Origin: Lachnospiraceae bacterium
GTDB taxonomy: Bacteria; Bacillota; Clostridia; Lachnospirales; Lachnospiraceae
Assembly: GCA_011958945.1 (NCBI GenBank)
Contig: BLLT01000022.1
Coordinates: forward strand, 1-32,290
Length of the DNA: 32,290 bases
Direction of reading: 5' to 3'
Shown: piece after piece, positions 23,849 through 32,290 of the stretch
Layout of the letters: every line of letters begins with the position of its first letter
How positions within the stretch are numbered: position 1 is the stretch's first letter
The notes under the pieces: generated by a model
Told to the model about the DNA's origin: nothing
Seen by the model: the letters and a program-made list of their open reading frames with translations, nothing else
Databases searched by the model: none
Made by a program: the position numbers and the translations under genes

Positions 23849-25363
23849 ATGATAAAGATAACCAATAATAAAAATACAGAATTTTTTGTAGAATATGTTT
23901 TTAAAGGGGAAAACCATATTCAAACTTATTATAAGATCATAGGTTATGAAGGAATTGGAATTGAGAAGATATTTCACGGGGAATATTTGAGAAGTCTGTT
24001 TATTCCTGTGGAAGGAAGGTTTGTTTTATTTATCGGCTGCGGTGATATTAACAGACTTGGTATGTTGGAAGTCAGGGAACTGGCAGCCTATACTGCAAAA
24101 GAACTTTATGCACATGGAATTTTCCAGTGTTGTATGGATGTTACTGCTTTTATAGGGAAATTGGGTACTGGTTCTTTAACCGAAATCGTGTTGGGTTTGG
24201 AACTTGGCAATTATGAATATAAAGCGGAGCATTTTATATATGGAAAATGCGGGCAGGATGGCAAAGAACCTCTTTTTCCCCTGAAAAATATGGAACGACA
24301 TGAGGAATTGGATAAAAAAGTTTTATATCATTTATATGGTATTCCTGATTTGGAAGAAGGGGATCGTCTTTTAATCGAAGCATTGGAGTTGGCGCAGGAC
24401 ATTATATTTGCCAGGGATATGGTAAATACTCCTGGAAATATTCTCAGGCCCATGGATTTTAACCGGGCAATCGAACAGTATCTTAAAGATGTAGATGTGG
24501 AAACAGAAACCATTGTTTATGGCCAATTAAAGATGTTGGGATTTCAAGGCCTTTATGGAATTGGAGGAAGCAGCGAATTTCCTCCCTGCTTAATGATCCT
24601 GCGGTACAAAGGAGATTTGGAATCCCCGGATTGTTTTGGCTTTGTCGGTAAAGGGGTTACCTGCGATACAGGGGGATATTGTCTGAAAAAAGCCAAATCC
24701 ATGGCCGGAATCAAAGGGGATATGGCTGGCGCTGCTGCTGTTGTTGGGGCAATTCATGCGGCTGCAAAACAAAATCTTAAAGTAAATATTGTTGGTGTGC
24801 TTCCTCTTTGTGAAAACAGAATTTCCCCTTCTTCTCATCTGCCAGGGGATGTGATTACCAGCTACAGTGGAAAGACAATAGAAATTTTAGATACTGACGC
24901 CGAGGGACGGCTGATTTTAGCAGATGCTATCTCCTATGCGGTTCGCAAAGAAAAAGCGACTAAAATATTAGATATCGCTACTTTAACCGGAGCGGTATGG
25001 GAAGCTTTGGGATATACTATTGGGGGAAGTATGTCAGATAACGACGCTTTTTATCAATTGTTCCAACAGGGACTTATCTCTTCCGGAGAAAAATATTTGA
25101 GATTTCCTTTTGGTACAGAACATGAAAAAATGATGGAAAGTCCTATAGCTGATTTAAAAAATACGGGCGGGGATTGTTGCAAAACTATCACAGGGGGACT
25201 ATTTCTCCGTCATTTTACAGAAAATATACCATGGATTCATTTGGATATAGCTGGAATAGCATGGAACGATACGCCATTCTATGCTTATGAAAGCAAAGGA
25301 GGTACAGGGGCCGGCCTTACATCCCTGTATTATATGCTAAAAGAAGCGGCTTTCTTTTTTTAA
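23849..25363 (+). CDS. M17 leucyl aminopeptidase
   Basis: A 504-residue cytoplasmic two-metal aminopeptidase of family M17, which removes N-terminal residues from peptides. The active-site stretch is at residues 266-291 (VGKGVTCDTGGYCLKKAKS and KGDMAGAAAV), giving metal ligands Lys268, Asp273 and Asp291; LDTDAEGRL (347-355) supplies Asp350, Glu352 and the catalytic Arg354. Metal-site sequence differs slightly from canonical (VTCDTGG in place of ITFDSGG). The N-terminal domain is diverged. It is the last gene of the block and suggests that peptide is part of the imported substrate. CGGAGAA precedes the ATG at 23849. Confidence 0.93.
   Translation: MIKITNNKNTEFFVEYVFKGENHIQTYYKIIGYEGIGIEKIFHGEYLRSLFIPVEGRFVLFIGCGDINRLGMLEVRELAAYTAKELYAHGIFQCCMDVTAFIGKLGTGSLTEIVLGLELGNYEYKAEHFIYGKCGQDGKEPLFPLKNMERHEELDKKVLYHLYGIPDLEEGDRLLIEALELAQDIIFARDMVNTPGNILRPMDFNRAIEQYLKDVDVETETIVYGQLKMLGFQGLYGIGGSSEFPPCLMILRYKGDLESPDCFGFVGKGVTCDTGGYCLKKAKSMAGIKGDMAGAAAVVGAIHAAAKQNLKVNIVGVLPLCENRISPSSHLPGDVITSYSGKTIEILDTDAEGRLILADAISYAVRKEKATKILDIATLTGAVWEALGYTIGGSMSDNDAFYQLFQQGLISSGEKYLRFPFGTEHEKMMESPIADLKNTGGDCCKTITGGLFLRHFTENIPWIHLDIAGIAWNDTPFYAYESKGGTGAGLTSLYYMLKEAAFFF
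25340..25361 (+). terminator. Weak intrinsic terminator at the aminopeptidase end
   Basis: AAAGAAG (25340-25346), loop CGGC and TTTCTTT (25351-25357) form a 7-bp A/U-rich stem directly followed by T residues. It overlaps the stop codon of the aminopeptidase gene (25361-25363). Confidence 0.45.
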
Positions 25364-25392
25364 GACCTGACTATCCGGAAAAATTTAATATA

Positions 25393-25490
25393 AGGGGCTG
25401 TTAACATTGACAACTCCAAAATATATGGCTAAGATATCTCAAATATCCCTGCCGTATATTCCATACATATGTCATTTATCAACAACCCCT
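25393..25490. repeat. Imperfect inverted repeat at the right edge of the accessory block
   Basis: AGGGGCTGTTAACATTGACA (25393-25412) and the reverse complement of the end (AGGGGTTGTTGATAAATGAC, near 25471-25490) share AGGGGYTGTTRAYA, so about 20 bp of terminal inverted repeat enclose a 98-bp segment. The stop codon of mnmG is 6 bp beyond its right end. Flanking TATA/CTATA could be a short duplication. It may be a decayed mobile element or a convergent terminator. No ORF. Confidence 0.5.
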
Positions 25491-25496
25491 CTATAT

Positions 25497-27383
25497 TTAC
25501 TTTCTATTATACTGCTCCAAATAAATAAGCAATACGGAAATATCCGCCGGGGAAACGCCGGAAATTCGTGAGGCCTGTCCTACAGATACCGGCTTATAAT
25601 CCATTAACTTCTGCCTTGCCTCTAAACGGAGGCTTCCGATATCATTATAATCCAGGTTATCGGGTATCCTCTTTTTTTCCATTTTTTTAAACTGGGCTAC
25701 CTGCCTCAATTGCCTTGTTATATAACCTTCGTATTTTACTTCTATTTCTACCTGTTCGATTACATCTTTCGGCAAAGGTTTTCTGCCTTCATCAATTTCA
25801 GAAAGAATCTCATAGGATAATTCGGGGCGGCACATAAGTTCTGCCATATTTGTACCTGTTTTCAACTCCGTACTTCCATTTAAAATGAGAAATTCCTGAA
25901 TTTTTTTTGCCCCTCCCACAGAATAATTTTTCAAACGCTCCACTTCTTCTTCTATCATTTTCTTTTTTAACAAAGCAGCCTGATAAACTTCCTCGGAAAC
26001 AAGTCCTGCCTGATACCCTTTCTCCCTCAAACGTAAATCCGCATTATCCTGACGCAGCAAAAGCCGGTATTCCGCCCTGGAAGTCATCATCCGGTATGGT
26101 TCAAAATTATCCTTAGTTACCAAATCATCAATAAGTACGCCTATATAAGCTTCCGAACGGTCTAACGTAATCTGTTCCTTTCCCTGAATAGAAAGAGCCG
26201 CATTGATTCCCGCAAGCAACCCCTGAGCCGCCGCTTCTTCATACCCGCTGCTCCCATTAAACTGCCCTGCACTGAAAAGCCCTTTTATTTTCTTAAATTC
26301 CAAGGTTGGATACAACTGTTTGGCATTAATACAATCATATTCTATAGCATATGCATTCCTTACTATTTTACATTTCTCCAGCCCAGGCACCGTCCTATAC
26401 ATGGCAAGCTGCACATCCTCCGGAAGGGAGGAAGACATACCGCCCACATACATTTCATTTGTATGTAAACCTTCCGGCTCTATAAATACCTGATGCCTTT
26501 CCTTATCCGCAAATTTTACCACCTTATCCTCTATAGAAGGGCAGTATCTCGGTCCGGTACCCTCTATTACACCGGCATAAATAGGAGAACGATCCAGATT
26601 ATTTCTTATTATATTATGAGTTTTCTCATTAGTATAAGTCAGCCAGCAGGAAACCTGATCTATTTGTACATCCTCTGCATTTGTGGAAAAAGAAAAAGGA
26701 ACTACCTTTTCATCCCCAAACTGCTCTTCCATTTTAGAATAATCAATACTCCTCCCATCCATCCTGGCAGGCGTTCCTGTTTTAAACCTTCTCATCTCAA
26801 TTCCAAGTTTCTTTAAAGAATCCGTCAAATGATTTGCCGCCTGCAAACCATTGGGCCCCGTATAGGTAATCGCCTCCCCGCAAAGGCATCTGGCCTTCAA
26901 GTAAGTTCCTGTACAAAGAATAACAGCCTTACACTCATAAACGGCACCGGTAAATGTTTTTACCCCTATTATCCTATTTTCCTCCACCATACATTCACAA
27001 ACTTCCGCCTGCTTTATCGTCAGATGCTCCTGATTTTCAAGAACCTTTCTCATAGCCCTTGAATACTCCGCCTTATCCGCCTGCGCCCTAAGCGAATGAA
27101 CAGCAGGCCCCTTCGATTTATTCAACATCTTAGACTGAATAAACGTTTTATCAATAACTTTTCCCATCTCTCCCCCGAGGGCATCCACTTCCCTGACCAA
27201 ATGCCCCTTAGAAGATCCCCCTATATTGGGATTACAAGGCATCAAAGCAATGCTATCCACACTAACAGTAAAAATAACCGTCTCCATGCCAAGCCTGGCA
27301 CATGCAAGCGCCGCCTCACATCCAGCATGCCCCGCCCCTACCACACAAACATCCACCTTTTCCCGTATCCCTAAATCCAACAT
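25497..27383 (-). CDS. mnmG: tRNA uridine-5-carboxymethylaminomethyl modification enzyme MnmG (GidA)
   Basis: A 628-residue flavoprotein that, with MnmE, modifies U34 of certain tRNAs. FAD-binding Rossmann motif [19 protein letters not shown] at the N-terminus, [40 protein letters not shown], and the C-terminal helical MnmE-interaction region ending YNRK. Length and motifs are those of the family. It lies downstream of mnmE on the minus strand, 96 nt from its stop. The usual downstream neighbour, rsmG, is displaced by the 15-kb block. Confidence 0.97.
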   Translation of the reverse strand: MLDLGIREKVDVCVVGAGHAGCEAALACARLGMETVIFTVSVDSIALMPCNPNIGGSSKGHLVREVDALGGEMGKVIDKTFIQSKMLNKSKGPAVHSLRAQADKAEYSRAMRKVLENQEHLTIKQAEVCECMVEENRIIGVKTFTGAVYECKAVILCTGTYLKARCLCGEAITYTGPNGLQAANHLTDSLKKLGIEMRRFKTGTPARMDGRSIDYSKMEEQFGDEKVVPFSFSTNAEDVQIDQVSCWLTYTNEKTHNIIRNNLDRSPIYAGVIEGTGPRYCPSIEDKVVKFADKERHQVFIEPEGLHTNEMYVGGMSSSLPEDVQLAMYRTVPGLEKCKIVRNAYAIEYDCINAKQLYPTLEFKKIKGLFSAGQFNGSSGYEEAAAQGLLAGINAALSIQGKEQITLDRSEAYIGVLIDDLVTKDNFEPYRMMTSRAEYRLLLRQDNADLRLREKGYQAGLVSEEVYQAALLKKKMIEEEVERLKNYSVGGAKKIQEFLILNGSTELKTGTNMAELMCRPELSYEILSEIDEGRKPLPKDVIEQVEIEVKYEGYITRQLRQVAQFKKMEKKRIPDNLDYNDIGSLRLEARQKLMDYKPVSVGQASRISGVSPADISVLLIYLEQYNRK

Positions 27384-27479
27384 CTGCCCACTTCCCTTTC
27401 CATCAAAAAAATACCTATGAAATAATCTTTTTAAAACTTACTTTCGTAACATTTAAACATTCTTATGCTGAACTTTTAC

Positions 27480-28964
27480 CTACTTTCCCATACAAAACTT
27501 GGAAAATATCTCATTCACCAAATCCTCCCCCACCTCTTCCCCTATAATCATTCCCAAAGAGGAATAACAGCTCATCAAATCAATGGAGTAAAAATCCTCC
27601 GGCATATCCTCCTCAATACTTTTCTTCACCTGGAGCATACTATCATAGGCATCCATAATGGCTTCCTTATGGCGCATATTTGTAATAATCACTTCATCAT
27701 CAAAAGAAATTTTTCCATGAAGAAACATATTTTTTATAGTATCTTCAAATACATCCATCCCAATATTTTCTTTCATAGAAACTTTTATCATATGAATATC
27801 AGAAAAAATATTCTTTCCGCAGGAACTTTTTAAATCATCATCCAAATCCATACGTTCTCCCCATCGGCTGCCCATTTTCTCCAATACCATATCCTCTGTT
27901 ACAAAAGCATCCAAATCCGTTTTATTCAAAAGGACTATTGTCTTCTTGCCAGCTATCATATCAATAATTTCATCATCATTTTCGTCCAAAGAAATAGAAG
28001 CATCAATTACATAAACAATCAAATCCGCATTGAGCGCATATTTTTTTGCCCTCTCCACCCCTATCTTTTCTACTACATCCTCCGTAAAACGAATTCCTGC
28101 CGTATCAATAAGATTCAAACAAATGCCATTCAAATTAATATGCTCTTCCAATGCATCCCTGGTTGTTCCCGCAATATCCGTAACAATCGCTTTTTCTTCG
28201 CCCACAAGCACATTTAAAAAAGAAGATTTCCCGGCATTCGGTTTACCCACAATCACCGTATTAATCCCTTCCTTAAGTACCTTCCCATTTTCCGCCGAAT
28301 CCATCATTTTCTTCAAGCGAAGCAATATTCCATCCACTTTTTTCGACAGCCTATCCTGATATCCATCCAGGCTGATATGCTCCGGGTCATCCAAAGCCGA
28401 CTCTATAAATGCAATTTCATAAATTATCTCATCCCTCAACTTACTGACTTCATCAGAAACCGCTCCCCTCAACTGGCTCACAGAATTCTTCAAAGCAAAC
28501 CTATTTTTCGAATGAATAATATCCATCACAGCTTCCGCCTTGGATAAATCTATCCTCCCATTCAAAAAAGCCCTCTTCGTAAACTCCCCCGGCTCCGCCA
28601 GCCTCGCCCCATTACGAAGTACTGTTTCCAATACCCTATTCACCATCAGAACTCCCCCATGGCAATTAATTTCCACCGTATCTTCCGCAGTATAACTATT
28701 AGGAGCCTTCATCAGGCTCACCATCACCTCATCAATAACCTTACTTTCTTCCAATACTACATTACCTTGATTACACTTTTCACCTTCCACGATATATCCA
28801 TAATGAATGGTATGGGACTTAAAATCTCTCAAACCATATTTTCCCGATTTTGTCCTATAAATCTTATCCACAACATCTATAGAATCCTCCCCGCTTATCC
28901 TCACAATCCCAATACCAGAATCCGTCATCCCGGTAGCTACCGCTGCAATCGTATCACTCTTCAT
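27480..28964 (-). CDS. mnmE: tRNA modification GTPase MnmE (TrmE)
   Basis: The 494-residue protein has a tetrahydrofolate-binding N-terminal domain (MKSDTIAAVATGMTDSGIGIVRISG), a helical domain, and a G domain with G1 GKPNAGKSS, DIAGTTRD, DTAGI and NKTD. Its C-terminus ends FCMGK, with the Cys of the conserved C-[LIV]-G-K retained but a Met in second position. I start it at 28964, where GGTG lies upstream and the family begins MKxDTIAA; the ATG at 28982 is in frame but lacks a ribosome-binding site. It is preceded by the 157-bp inverted repeat at 28994-29150. Confidence 0.96.
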   Translation of the reverse strand: MKSDTIAAVATGMTDSGIGIVRISGEDSIDVVDKIYRTKSGKYGLRDFKSHTIHYGYIVEGEKCNQGNVVLEESKVIDEVMVSLMKAPNSYTAEDTVEINCHGGVLMVNRVLETVLRNGARLAEPGEFTKRAFLNGRIDLSKAEAVMDIIHSKNRFALKNSVSQLRGAVSDEVSKLRDEIIYEIAFIESALDDPEHISLDGYQDRLSKKVDGILLRLKKMMDSAENGKVLKEGINTVIVGKPNAGKSSFLNVLVGEEKAIVTDIAGTTRDALEEHINLNGICLNLIDTAGIRFTEDVVEKIGVERAKKYALNADLIVYVIDASISLDENDDEIIDMIAGKKTIVLLNKTDLDAFVTEDMVLEKMGSRWGERMDLDDDLKSSCGKNIFSDIHMIKVSMKENIGMDVFEDTIKNMFLHGKISFDDEVIITNMRHKEAIMDAYDSMLQVKKSIEEDMPEDFYSIDLMSCYSSLGMIIGEEVGEDLVNEIFSKFCMGK

Positions 28965-28993
28965 ATCCTTCACCATTTCCATGAATTTTTTAT

Positions 28994-29150
28994 ATAGTAC
29001 CTGTGCATTTGCCCTATTTTAAAAGGAAAAAGTTTTCTTAACAGAAGGCGGCACGGATATCCGTTTCTTTCGACCCTAACGGATACCAACCACAAAAACC
29101 TTCTGTTTAGAAAACTCCCTTTTAAAATAATACAAATGTACAGGTACTAT
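28994..29150. repeat. 157-bp inverted-repeat element between jag and mnmE
   Basis: The ends ATAGTACCTGT and ACAGGTACTAT are perfect, and symmetry continues for about 55 nt: CATTTG, ATTTTAAAAGG, GTTTTCT.AACAGAAGG all recur in reverse complement. The centre has ATCCGTT/AACGGAT. TAT flanks both ends (28991-28993 and 29151-29153), possibly a target duplication. It has no ORF. Just beyond its right end is TGGCGG...CCGCCA (about 29158-29177), a further short hairpin. A transcript from jag to mnmE would contain the folded element. It may be a non-autonomous mobile element. Confidence 0.75.
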
Positions 29151-29197
29151 TATTTTCTGGCGGACGCCCTCCCGCCACCAAAAAAGTAAGATTCCCC

Positions 29198-29821
29198 CTA
29201 CCTCTTCAAAGTAACCACAACTCTCCGAAACGGCTCTTCGCCCTCACTATGGGTAGTAACATACTTATCCCCCTGCAGAGCAGAATGTATAATACGTCTT
29301 TCATAAGGATTCATAGGCTCAAGGGAAACAGGCCTCTTCGTCCTCTTCACCTTATAAGCAATATTTTTAGCCAGATTCTCTAAAGTCTCTTTTCTCCTCT
29401 GACGATAATTCTCCGTATCCACTTTCACCCTGATATAATTTTCCGATTCCTTATTGACCACTAAGGATACTAAGTACTGCAAAGAATCCAATGTCTGCCC
29501 TCTTTTACCTATTAAGACACCCATCTCATCCCCGCTTAAATCAATATTCATATAATTGTCCAATTCATCATATTTGATATCAACCACTACGATAAGGTTC
29601 ATCGCCTGAAAAACTTTATCTAAAAATTCCTTAGCATTATCTGTAACGGAAGACTTCACCCTTGCCTTAATAATAGCCGGTTTAGAACCGATGCCAAGAA
29701 AGCCTGAGGAACCTTCTTCTACAACGGTATATTCTAATTTATCACTTGTTACAAGAAGCTTCTGGCATGCTTCCGTAATCGCATCGTTAACTGTTTTTGC
29801 TGATATTTCCATATATTCCAT
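29198..29821 (-). CDS. jag: Jag/KhpB RNA-binding protein (KH and R3H domains)
   Basis: A 207-residue RNA-binding protein: Jag-N domain (residues 1-50, including VEEGSSGFLGIGSKPA), a KH domain (GVLIGKRGQTLDSLQYLVSLV, with the GKRGQT loop), and a C-terminal R3H domain (YERRIIHSALQGDKYVTTHSEGE). It often partners KhpA and acts on RNA stability or cell envelope growth. GGGAGGG lies 7 nt upstream of the ATG at 29821. It follows yidC by 15 nt in the usual order. Confidence 0.96.
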   Translation of the reverse strand: MEYMEISAKTVNDAITEACQKLLVTSDKLEYTVVEEGSSGFLGIGSKPAIIKARVKSSVTDNAKEFLDKVFQAMNLIVVVDIKYDELDNYMNIDLSGDEMGVLIGKRGQTLDSLQYLVSLVVNKESENYIRVKVDTENYRQRRKETLENLAKNIAYKVKRTKRPVSLEPMNPYERRIIHSALQGDKYVTTHSEGEEPFRRVVVTLKR

Positions 29822-29836
29822 TACAGTGCCCTCCCT

Positions 29837-31135
29837 TTATTTTCTATTATTTTTCTCATTATATTGTTTTACCATATTCGCTTTAGAGGCCAGGCTTCCC
29901 GGTTTCGCATTTTTATTATAATAGTCCGTAGAATTTCTCACTGCCGCATCCTTTTGTTCCTGTGTCATCTGGGATGAAGAAGCATTGGCCTTGGAAGCTA
30001 TATTCCTTGTTTTCATATTGGCATAGCTATTAATTTTATTAGGGTCAATACCGGCTTTTGCAAGCTTTTTATTTCTTTTTTCCACATTTTTCTTAATAAC
30101 TTCATCCAAATCCATTTTATCGATGTGCTTATTAATCACTACCTGCTGGATACTTCTCACCACAGCACCTGCTATCCAGTAAAGTCCCATACCTGCAGGA
30201 AGAGTATAACAGAAAATAGCCGACATAATAGGCATCATATAATTCATTGTTTTCATGGAAGAAGCCATCGGATTGTCCTGTGAATTATTATTTTCCGGCT
30301 GAGGCATCAGCTTCGTATTAATCCATTGGGTTACCGCCGCAAAGAGGGGAACAGCTATTGCAGCCGCTACCATAAGGTAAGCCCCGGATGAAAGGGATTC
30401 CTTCACTATAAAAGAAGGCGAATTCCCAATATTAAGGCCTAAAAAGTTATTATACTTTTCCAATGTAGCAACTGTATTCGTTACATCAGAAGATAAGGAA
30501 GGAAACTTTTCAGCTATGCTGTGCCATTCCAATGTAGATGCCCGGTTCAGCACATCAATATAAGTATTCTGTATATATTCCATATTGCCGCCGGTAAAAG
30601 CTTCATTACTAAACTGTTTTACAAACATTCCGGCATCTTTAAATGTCTGGATAAATTCGGCGCTCCCTGTCTGTGAAATCAACTTGTCCACCAGCGGGAA
30701 AAAAGCTTCTTTAATCTTCCCTACATAAGCCGGCATAGAATAAATTACACGGTAAAGGGCAAATAAAATCGGCATCTGAATCAAAAGCTGTAGACAGCTG
30801 CCTGTAGGAGAAACCCCGTATTTGGCATATACAGCCTGAGTTTCTTCATTCATCCTCATCATGGATTCATTATCTTTCTTATTTTTATACCTGGCCTGAA
30901 TCGCCTGAAGTTCAGGGTTCATCTTCGCTGAAAGCTTGGAAAATTTCTGCTGCTTAATAGTAAGAGGCATCATAAGAAGATAAATTACAATTGTAAATAA
31001 AATAATAGATAAACCTATATTAGGAATACCAATCTTGTCCAAACAGAAAAAGATTCCTTCCATAATATAGCCGAGAAGCTTCGCCACCGGCCCTATTAAA
31101 AAAGTCTGATTCTGCGTTAAAATTATACCCGGCAA
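29837..31135 (-). CDS. yidC: Membrane protein insertase YidC/Oxa1
   Basis: A 432-residue insertase for inner-membrane proteins. Hydrophobic segments are at the N-terminus (IGLSIILFTIVIYLLMMPL) and towards the C-terminus (MNYMMPIMSAIFCYTLPAGMGLYWIAGAVV), with QQKFSKLSAKMNPELQAIQARYK as the conserved cytoplasmic hairpin region. A long periplasmic-facing loop separates the spans, larger than the compact Bacillus SpoIIIJ. The start codon is TTG at 31135, with AGGAGG 7 nt upstream, so it is a well-supported non-ATG start. The C-terminus is Lys/Asn-rich. It follows yidD by 24 nt. Confidence 0.95.
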   Translation of the reverse strand: MPGIILTQNQTFLIGPVAKLLGYIMEGIFFCLDKIGIPNIGLSIILFTIVIYLLMMPLTIKQQKFSKLSAKMNPELQAIQARYKNKKDNESMMRMNEETQAVYAKYGVSPTGSCLQLLIQMPILFALYRVIYSMPAYVGKIKEAFFPLVDKLISQTGSAEFIQTFKDAGMFVKQFSNEAFTGGNMEYIQNTYIDVLNRASTLEWHSIAEKFPSLSSDVTNTVATLEKYNNFLGLNIGNSPSFIVKESLSSGAYLMVAAAIAVPLFAAVTQWINTKLMPQPENNNSQDNPMASSMKTMNYMMPIMSAIFCYTLPAGMGLYWIAGAVVRSIQQVVINKHIDKMDLDEVIKKNVEKRNKKLAKAGIDPNKINSYANMKTRNIASKANASSSQMTQEQKDAAVRNSTDYYNKNAKPGSLASKANMVKQYNEKNNRK

Positions 31136-31159
31136 TTTCTTTCCTCCTAGTTTTTGATT

Positions 31160-31369
31160 CTACGGAACAGGATCATATCCTCCCTTTGAAAAAGGATTGC
31201 ACCTTAATATTCTCCAAATCATCAAAAGCCCGCCTTTCAAAGCCCCATACTTGGTTACCGCTTCCAAACCATATGAGGAACAGGTAGGTATATACGGGCA
31301 TTTCGTTGATTTCATAGGAGATATATACTTTCTATAGAATTTAATCATGTAAATAAGCAATTTTTTCAT
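31160..31369 (-). CDS. yidD: Membrane protein insertion efficiency factor YidD
   Basis: A 69-residue basic protein associated with YidC-dependent membrane insertion, with [62 protein letters not shown] as its recognisable body ([24 protein letters not shown]). It contains the conserved Cys-Pro and GGYDPVP. I start it at 31369 because family members begin MKKxLIxxIKFYRK; an upstream ATG at 31393 would overlap rnpA. No strong ribosome-binding site is visible, so coupling to rnpA is likely. Confidence 0.9.
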   Translation of the reverse strand: MKKLLIYMIKFYRKYISPMKSTKCPYIPTCSSYGLEAVTKYGALKGGLLMIWRILRCNPFSKGGYDPVP

Positions 31370-31382
31370 AGCTATTTTCAAA

Positions 31383-31736
31383 TCAAACTTCATAAAAAAA
31401 CATTTTAATAATATGATGAAGTTTTCCAAGATGTAATAATGCGCTTTCTATCTCGGCATACCCAGCCGATTTCGCATTGTTCCTCGCAACAACTACTATA
31501 TCTAAACCACTATTAAATATATTTTCATGTAGTCTGTAGCTTTCTCTCACCAGCCTTGTCACCCTATGGCGCACAACGCTGTTTCCCACCTTTTTACTCA
31601 CTGATATTCCAATCCTGTTTATCTCCATGCTATTTTCCAATACATACATTACAAGATACTTATTAGCGTAAGACTTACCATTTTTATAAACATTCCTGAA
31701 ATCATCATTTTTTTTTAAGGAATCCGAGAATTTCAT
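31383..31736 (-). CDS. rnpA: Ribonuclease P protein component
   Basis: The 117-residue basic protein assists RNase P RNA in 5' tRNA maturation. N-terminal [20 protein letters not shown], and the RNR-type motif [21 protein letters not shown] at about residues 49-68, where His replaces the usual Asn of RNR. It lies between rpmH and yidD, the standard order. The ORF overlaps the longer frame of yidD but not its chosen start. Confidence 0.96.
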   Translation of the reverse strand: MKFSDSLKKNDDFRNVYKNGKSYANKYLVMYVLENSMEINRIGISVSKKVGNSVVRHRVTRLVRESYRLHENIFNSGLDIVVVARNNAKSAGYAEIESALLHLGKLHHIIKMFFYEV

Positions 31737-31784
31737 TAAATATAATACTCCTTGTACAAAAGAATACTTCCATTTTCCTATAAG

Positions 31785-31811
31785 GTAAAAAAGGCCACAA
31801 AACTGCGGCCT
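31785..31811 (-). terminator. Intrinsic terminator after rpmH
   Basis: On the minus strand AGGCCGCA-GTTT-TGTGGCCT folds into an 8-bp stem with a tetraloop (one G-T pair) and is followed by a run of six T residues (31787-31792). It overlaps the rpmH stop. It probably allows partial read-through to rnpA. Confidence 0.8.
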
Positions 31812-31944
31812 ATGCTGATAATCTCTTTCTTCCTTTTGCTCTTCTGGCAGCTAAAACTCTTCTTCCGCCTTTTGTACTCATTCTGGCTCTGAAGCCATGA
31901 ACTTTTTTTCTCTTCCTTTTATTTGGCTGAAATGTCATTTTCAT
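31810..31944 (-). CDS. rpmH: Large ribosomal subunit protein bL34
   Basis: A 44-residue, very basic ribosomal protein, [20 protein letters not shown] at the N-terminus, then [24 protein letters not shown]. It is too short for a simple ORF filter. AGGAGGTGCA lies directly upstream of the ATG at 31944. It is the gene nearest the origin, as expected. Confidence 0.98.
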   Translation of the reverse strand: MKMTFQPNKRKRKKVHGFRARMSTKGGRRVLAARRAKGRKRLSA

Positions 31945-32188
31945 AATCGATGCACCTCCTTTTCCAGCCTTTCATCTATATAATATGTGAAAAGCAATTA
32001 TATTTAAGCAAATGTATTGAAAAATATCGTTACAATTATAAAGGATAAAAAGCATTACGTCAAGTAAATAAAGCCAATTTCCATGAAATAAAAATACCTA
32101 AAAAAAGCCGGAAAAATCGTGATTTTTACTAACCCAACATATAGATATAAACTGATGGACAAAACCACAAAATATAGATGCAAAAAAG

Positions 32189-32261
32189 TTATCCACAATA
32201 ATTTTTCATATTTCGATTTTTCATACAAATTATACACAATATGTGTATAATTTGTGGATAA
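32189..32261. other. Part of oriC: cluster of DnaA boxes
   Basis: Perfect box TTATCCACA at 32189-32197; variant TTATACACA at 32230-32238; its reverse complement TGTGTATAA at 32242-32250; and TGTGGATAA (consensus, opposite strand) at 32253-32261. All four lie within 73 bp in the AT-rich gap between rpmH and the right edge, where dnaA normally follows. The rest of 31945-32188 shows no gene; a weak rpmH promoter must lie there but I could not place it confidently. Confidence 0.88.
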
Positions 32262-32290
32262 ATGAAATATAGCATGTGAAAAATTTTTTT

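Noticed and set aside
25393-25490. A complete insertion sequence at the right edge of the block
   Set aside because: The segment is only 98 bp with no transposase gene; it is listed as a repeat, not an IS.
27096-27833. Several plus-strand reading frames opposite mnmG and mnmE
   Set aside because: They are shadows of well-supported genes on the other strand and show no domain pattern.
1-32290. CRISPR array, tRNA or rRNA genes
   Set aside because: No spaced direct repeats of 20-40 bp, no tRNA cloverleaf with CCA end and no rRNA-like segments were recognised.

Overview
This window is a low-GC Bacillota chromosome segment next to the replication origin, most likely from the Lachnospiraceae. The evidence is the gene order (reading leftwards from the right edge) rpmH, rnpA, yidD, yidC, jag, mnmE, mnmG, then rsmG, parA, parB, together with a DUF3881-type gene beside serS and a DUF4446 gene beside parB. 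DnaA boxes at 32189-32261 and two parS sites at 6224-6287 fit an origin-proximal position. dnaA itself would lie just beyond the right edge.

Layout. 1-2.5 kb: a structured repeat, a DUF3881-like gene and serS. 2.6-6.0 kb: an HD-GYP protein, a DUF4446 protein, parB and parA, all on the minus strand. 6.0-6.4 kb: parA promoter and parS sites. 6.4-8.0 kb: a DegS/DegU-like two-component pair. 8.0-9.4 kb: a palindromic element and an alpha/beta-hydrolase on the plus strand. 9.5-10.3 kb: rsmG. 10.4-25.5 kb: a plus-strand accessory block that separates rsmG from mnmG, which are normally adjacent. 25.5-32 kb: the conserved mnmG-mnmE-jag-yidC-yidD-rnpA-rpmH group on the minus strand, then origin sequence.

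The accessory block reads as one uptake-and-degradation locus. A YesN/YesM-like response regulator and sensor kinase precede a near-perfect 19-bp tandem repeat (22-bp period), a good operator candidate. Then come two sugar ABC permeases, a lipoprotein binding protein, a formylglycine-type sulfatase, a GH29 alpha-L-fucosidase, a 918-residue multidomain transglutaminase-fold protein, a YitT-family membrane protein and an M17 leucyl aminopeptidase. None of the enzymes has a signal peptide, so the inferred model is import of a sulfated, fucosylated oligosaccharide or glycopeptide followed by cytoplasmic desulfation, defucosylation and, possibly, removal of peptide. The transglutaminase-like protein is the least explained member: its active-site region resembles peptide:N-glycanase, it carries a second transglutaminase-like segment without the cysteine, and it ends in a thioredoxin-fold-like region without CxxC. 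No ABC ATPase and no sulfatase-maturating enzyme is present, so both must be encoded elsewhere.

The window is also rich in palindromic, gene-free elements: a 299-bp inverted repeat with ~100-bp arms at the left edge of the accessory block (10454-10752), a ~98-bp imperfect one at its right edge (25393-25490), a 157-bp one between jag and mnmE (28994-29150), a 169-bp one before the hydrolase (8203-8371), a hairpin repeat present twice (121-152 and 13516-13545), and a leader module shared by the hydrolase and sulfatase genes. No tRNA, rRNA, CRISPR array or transposase was found.
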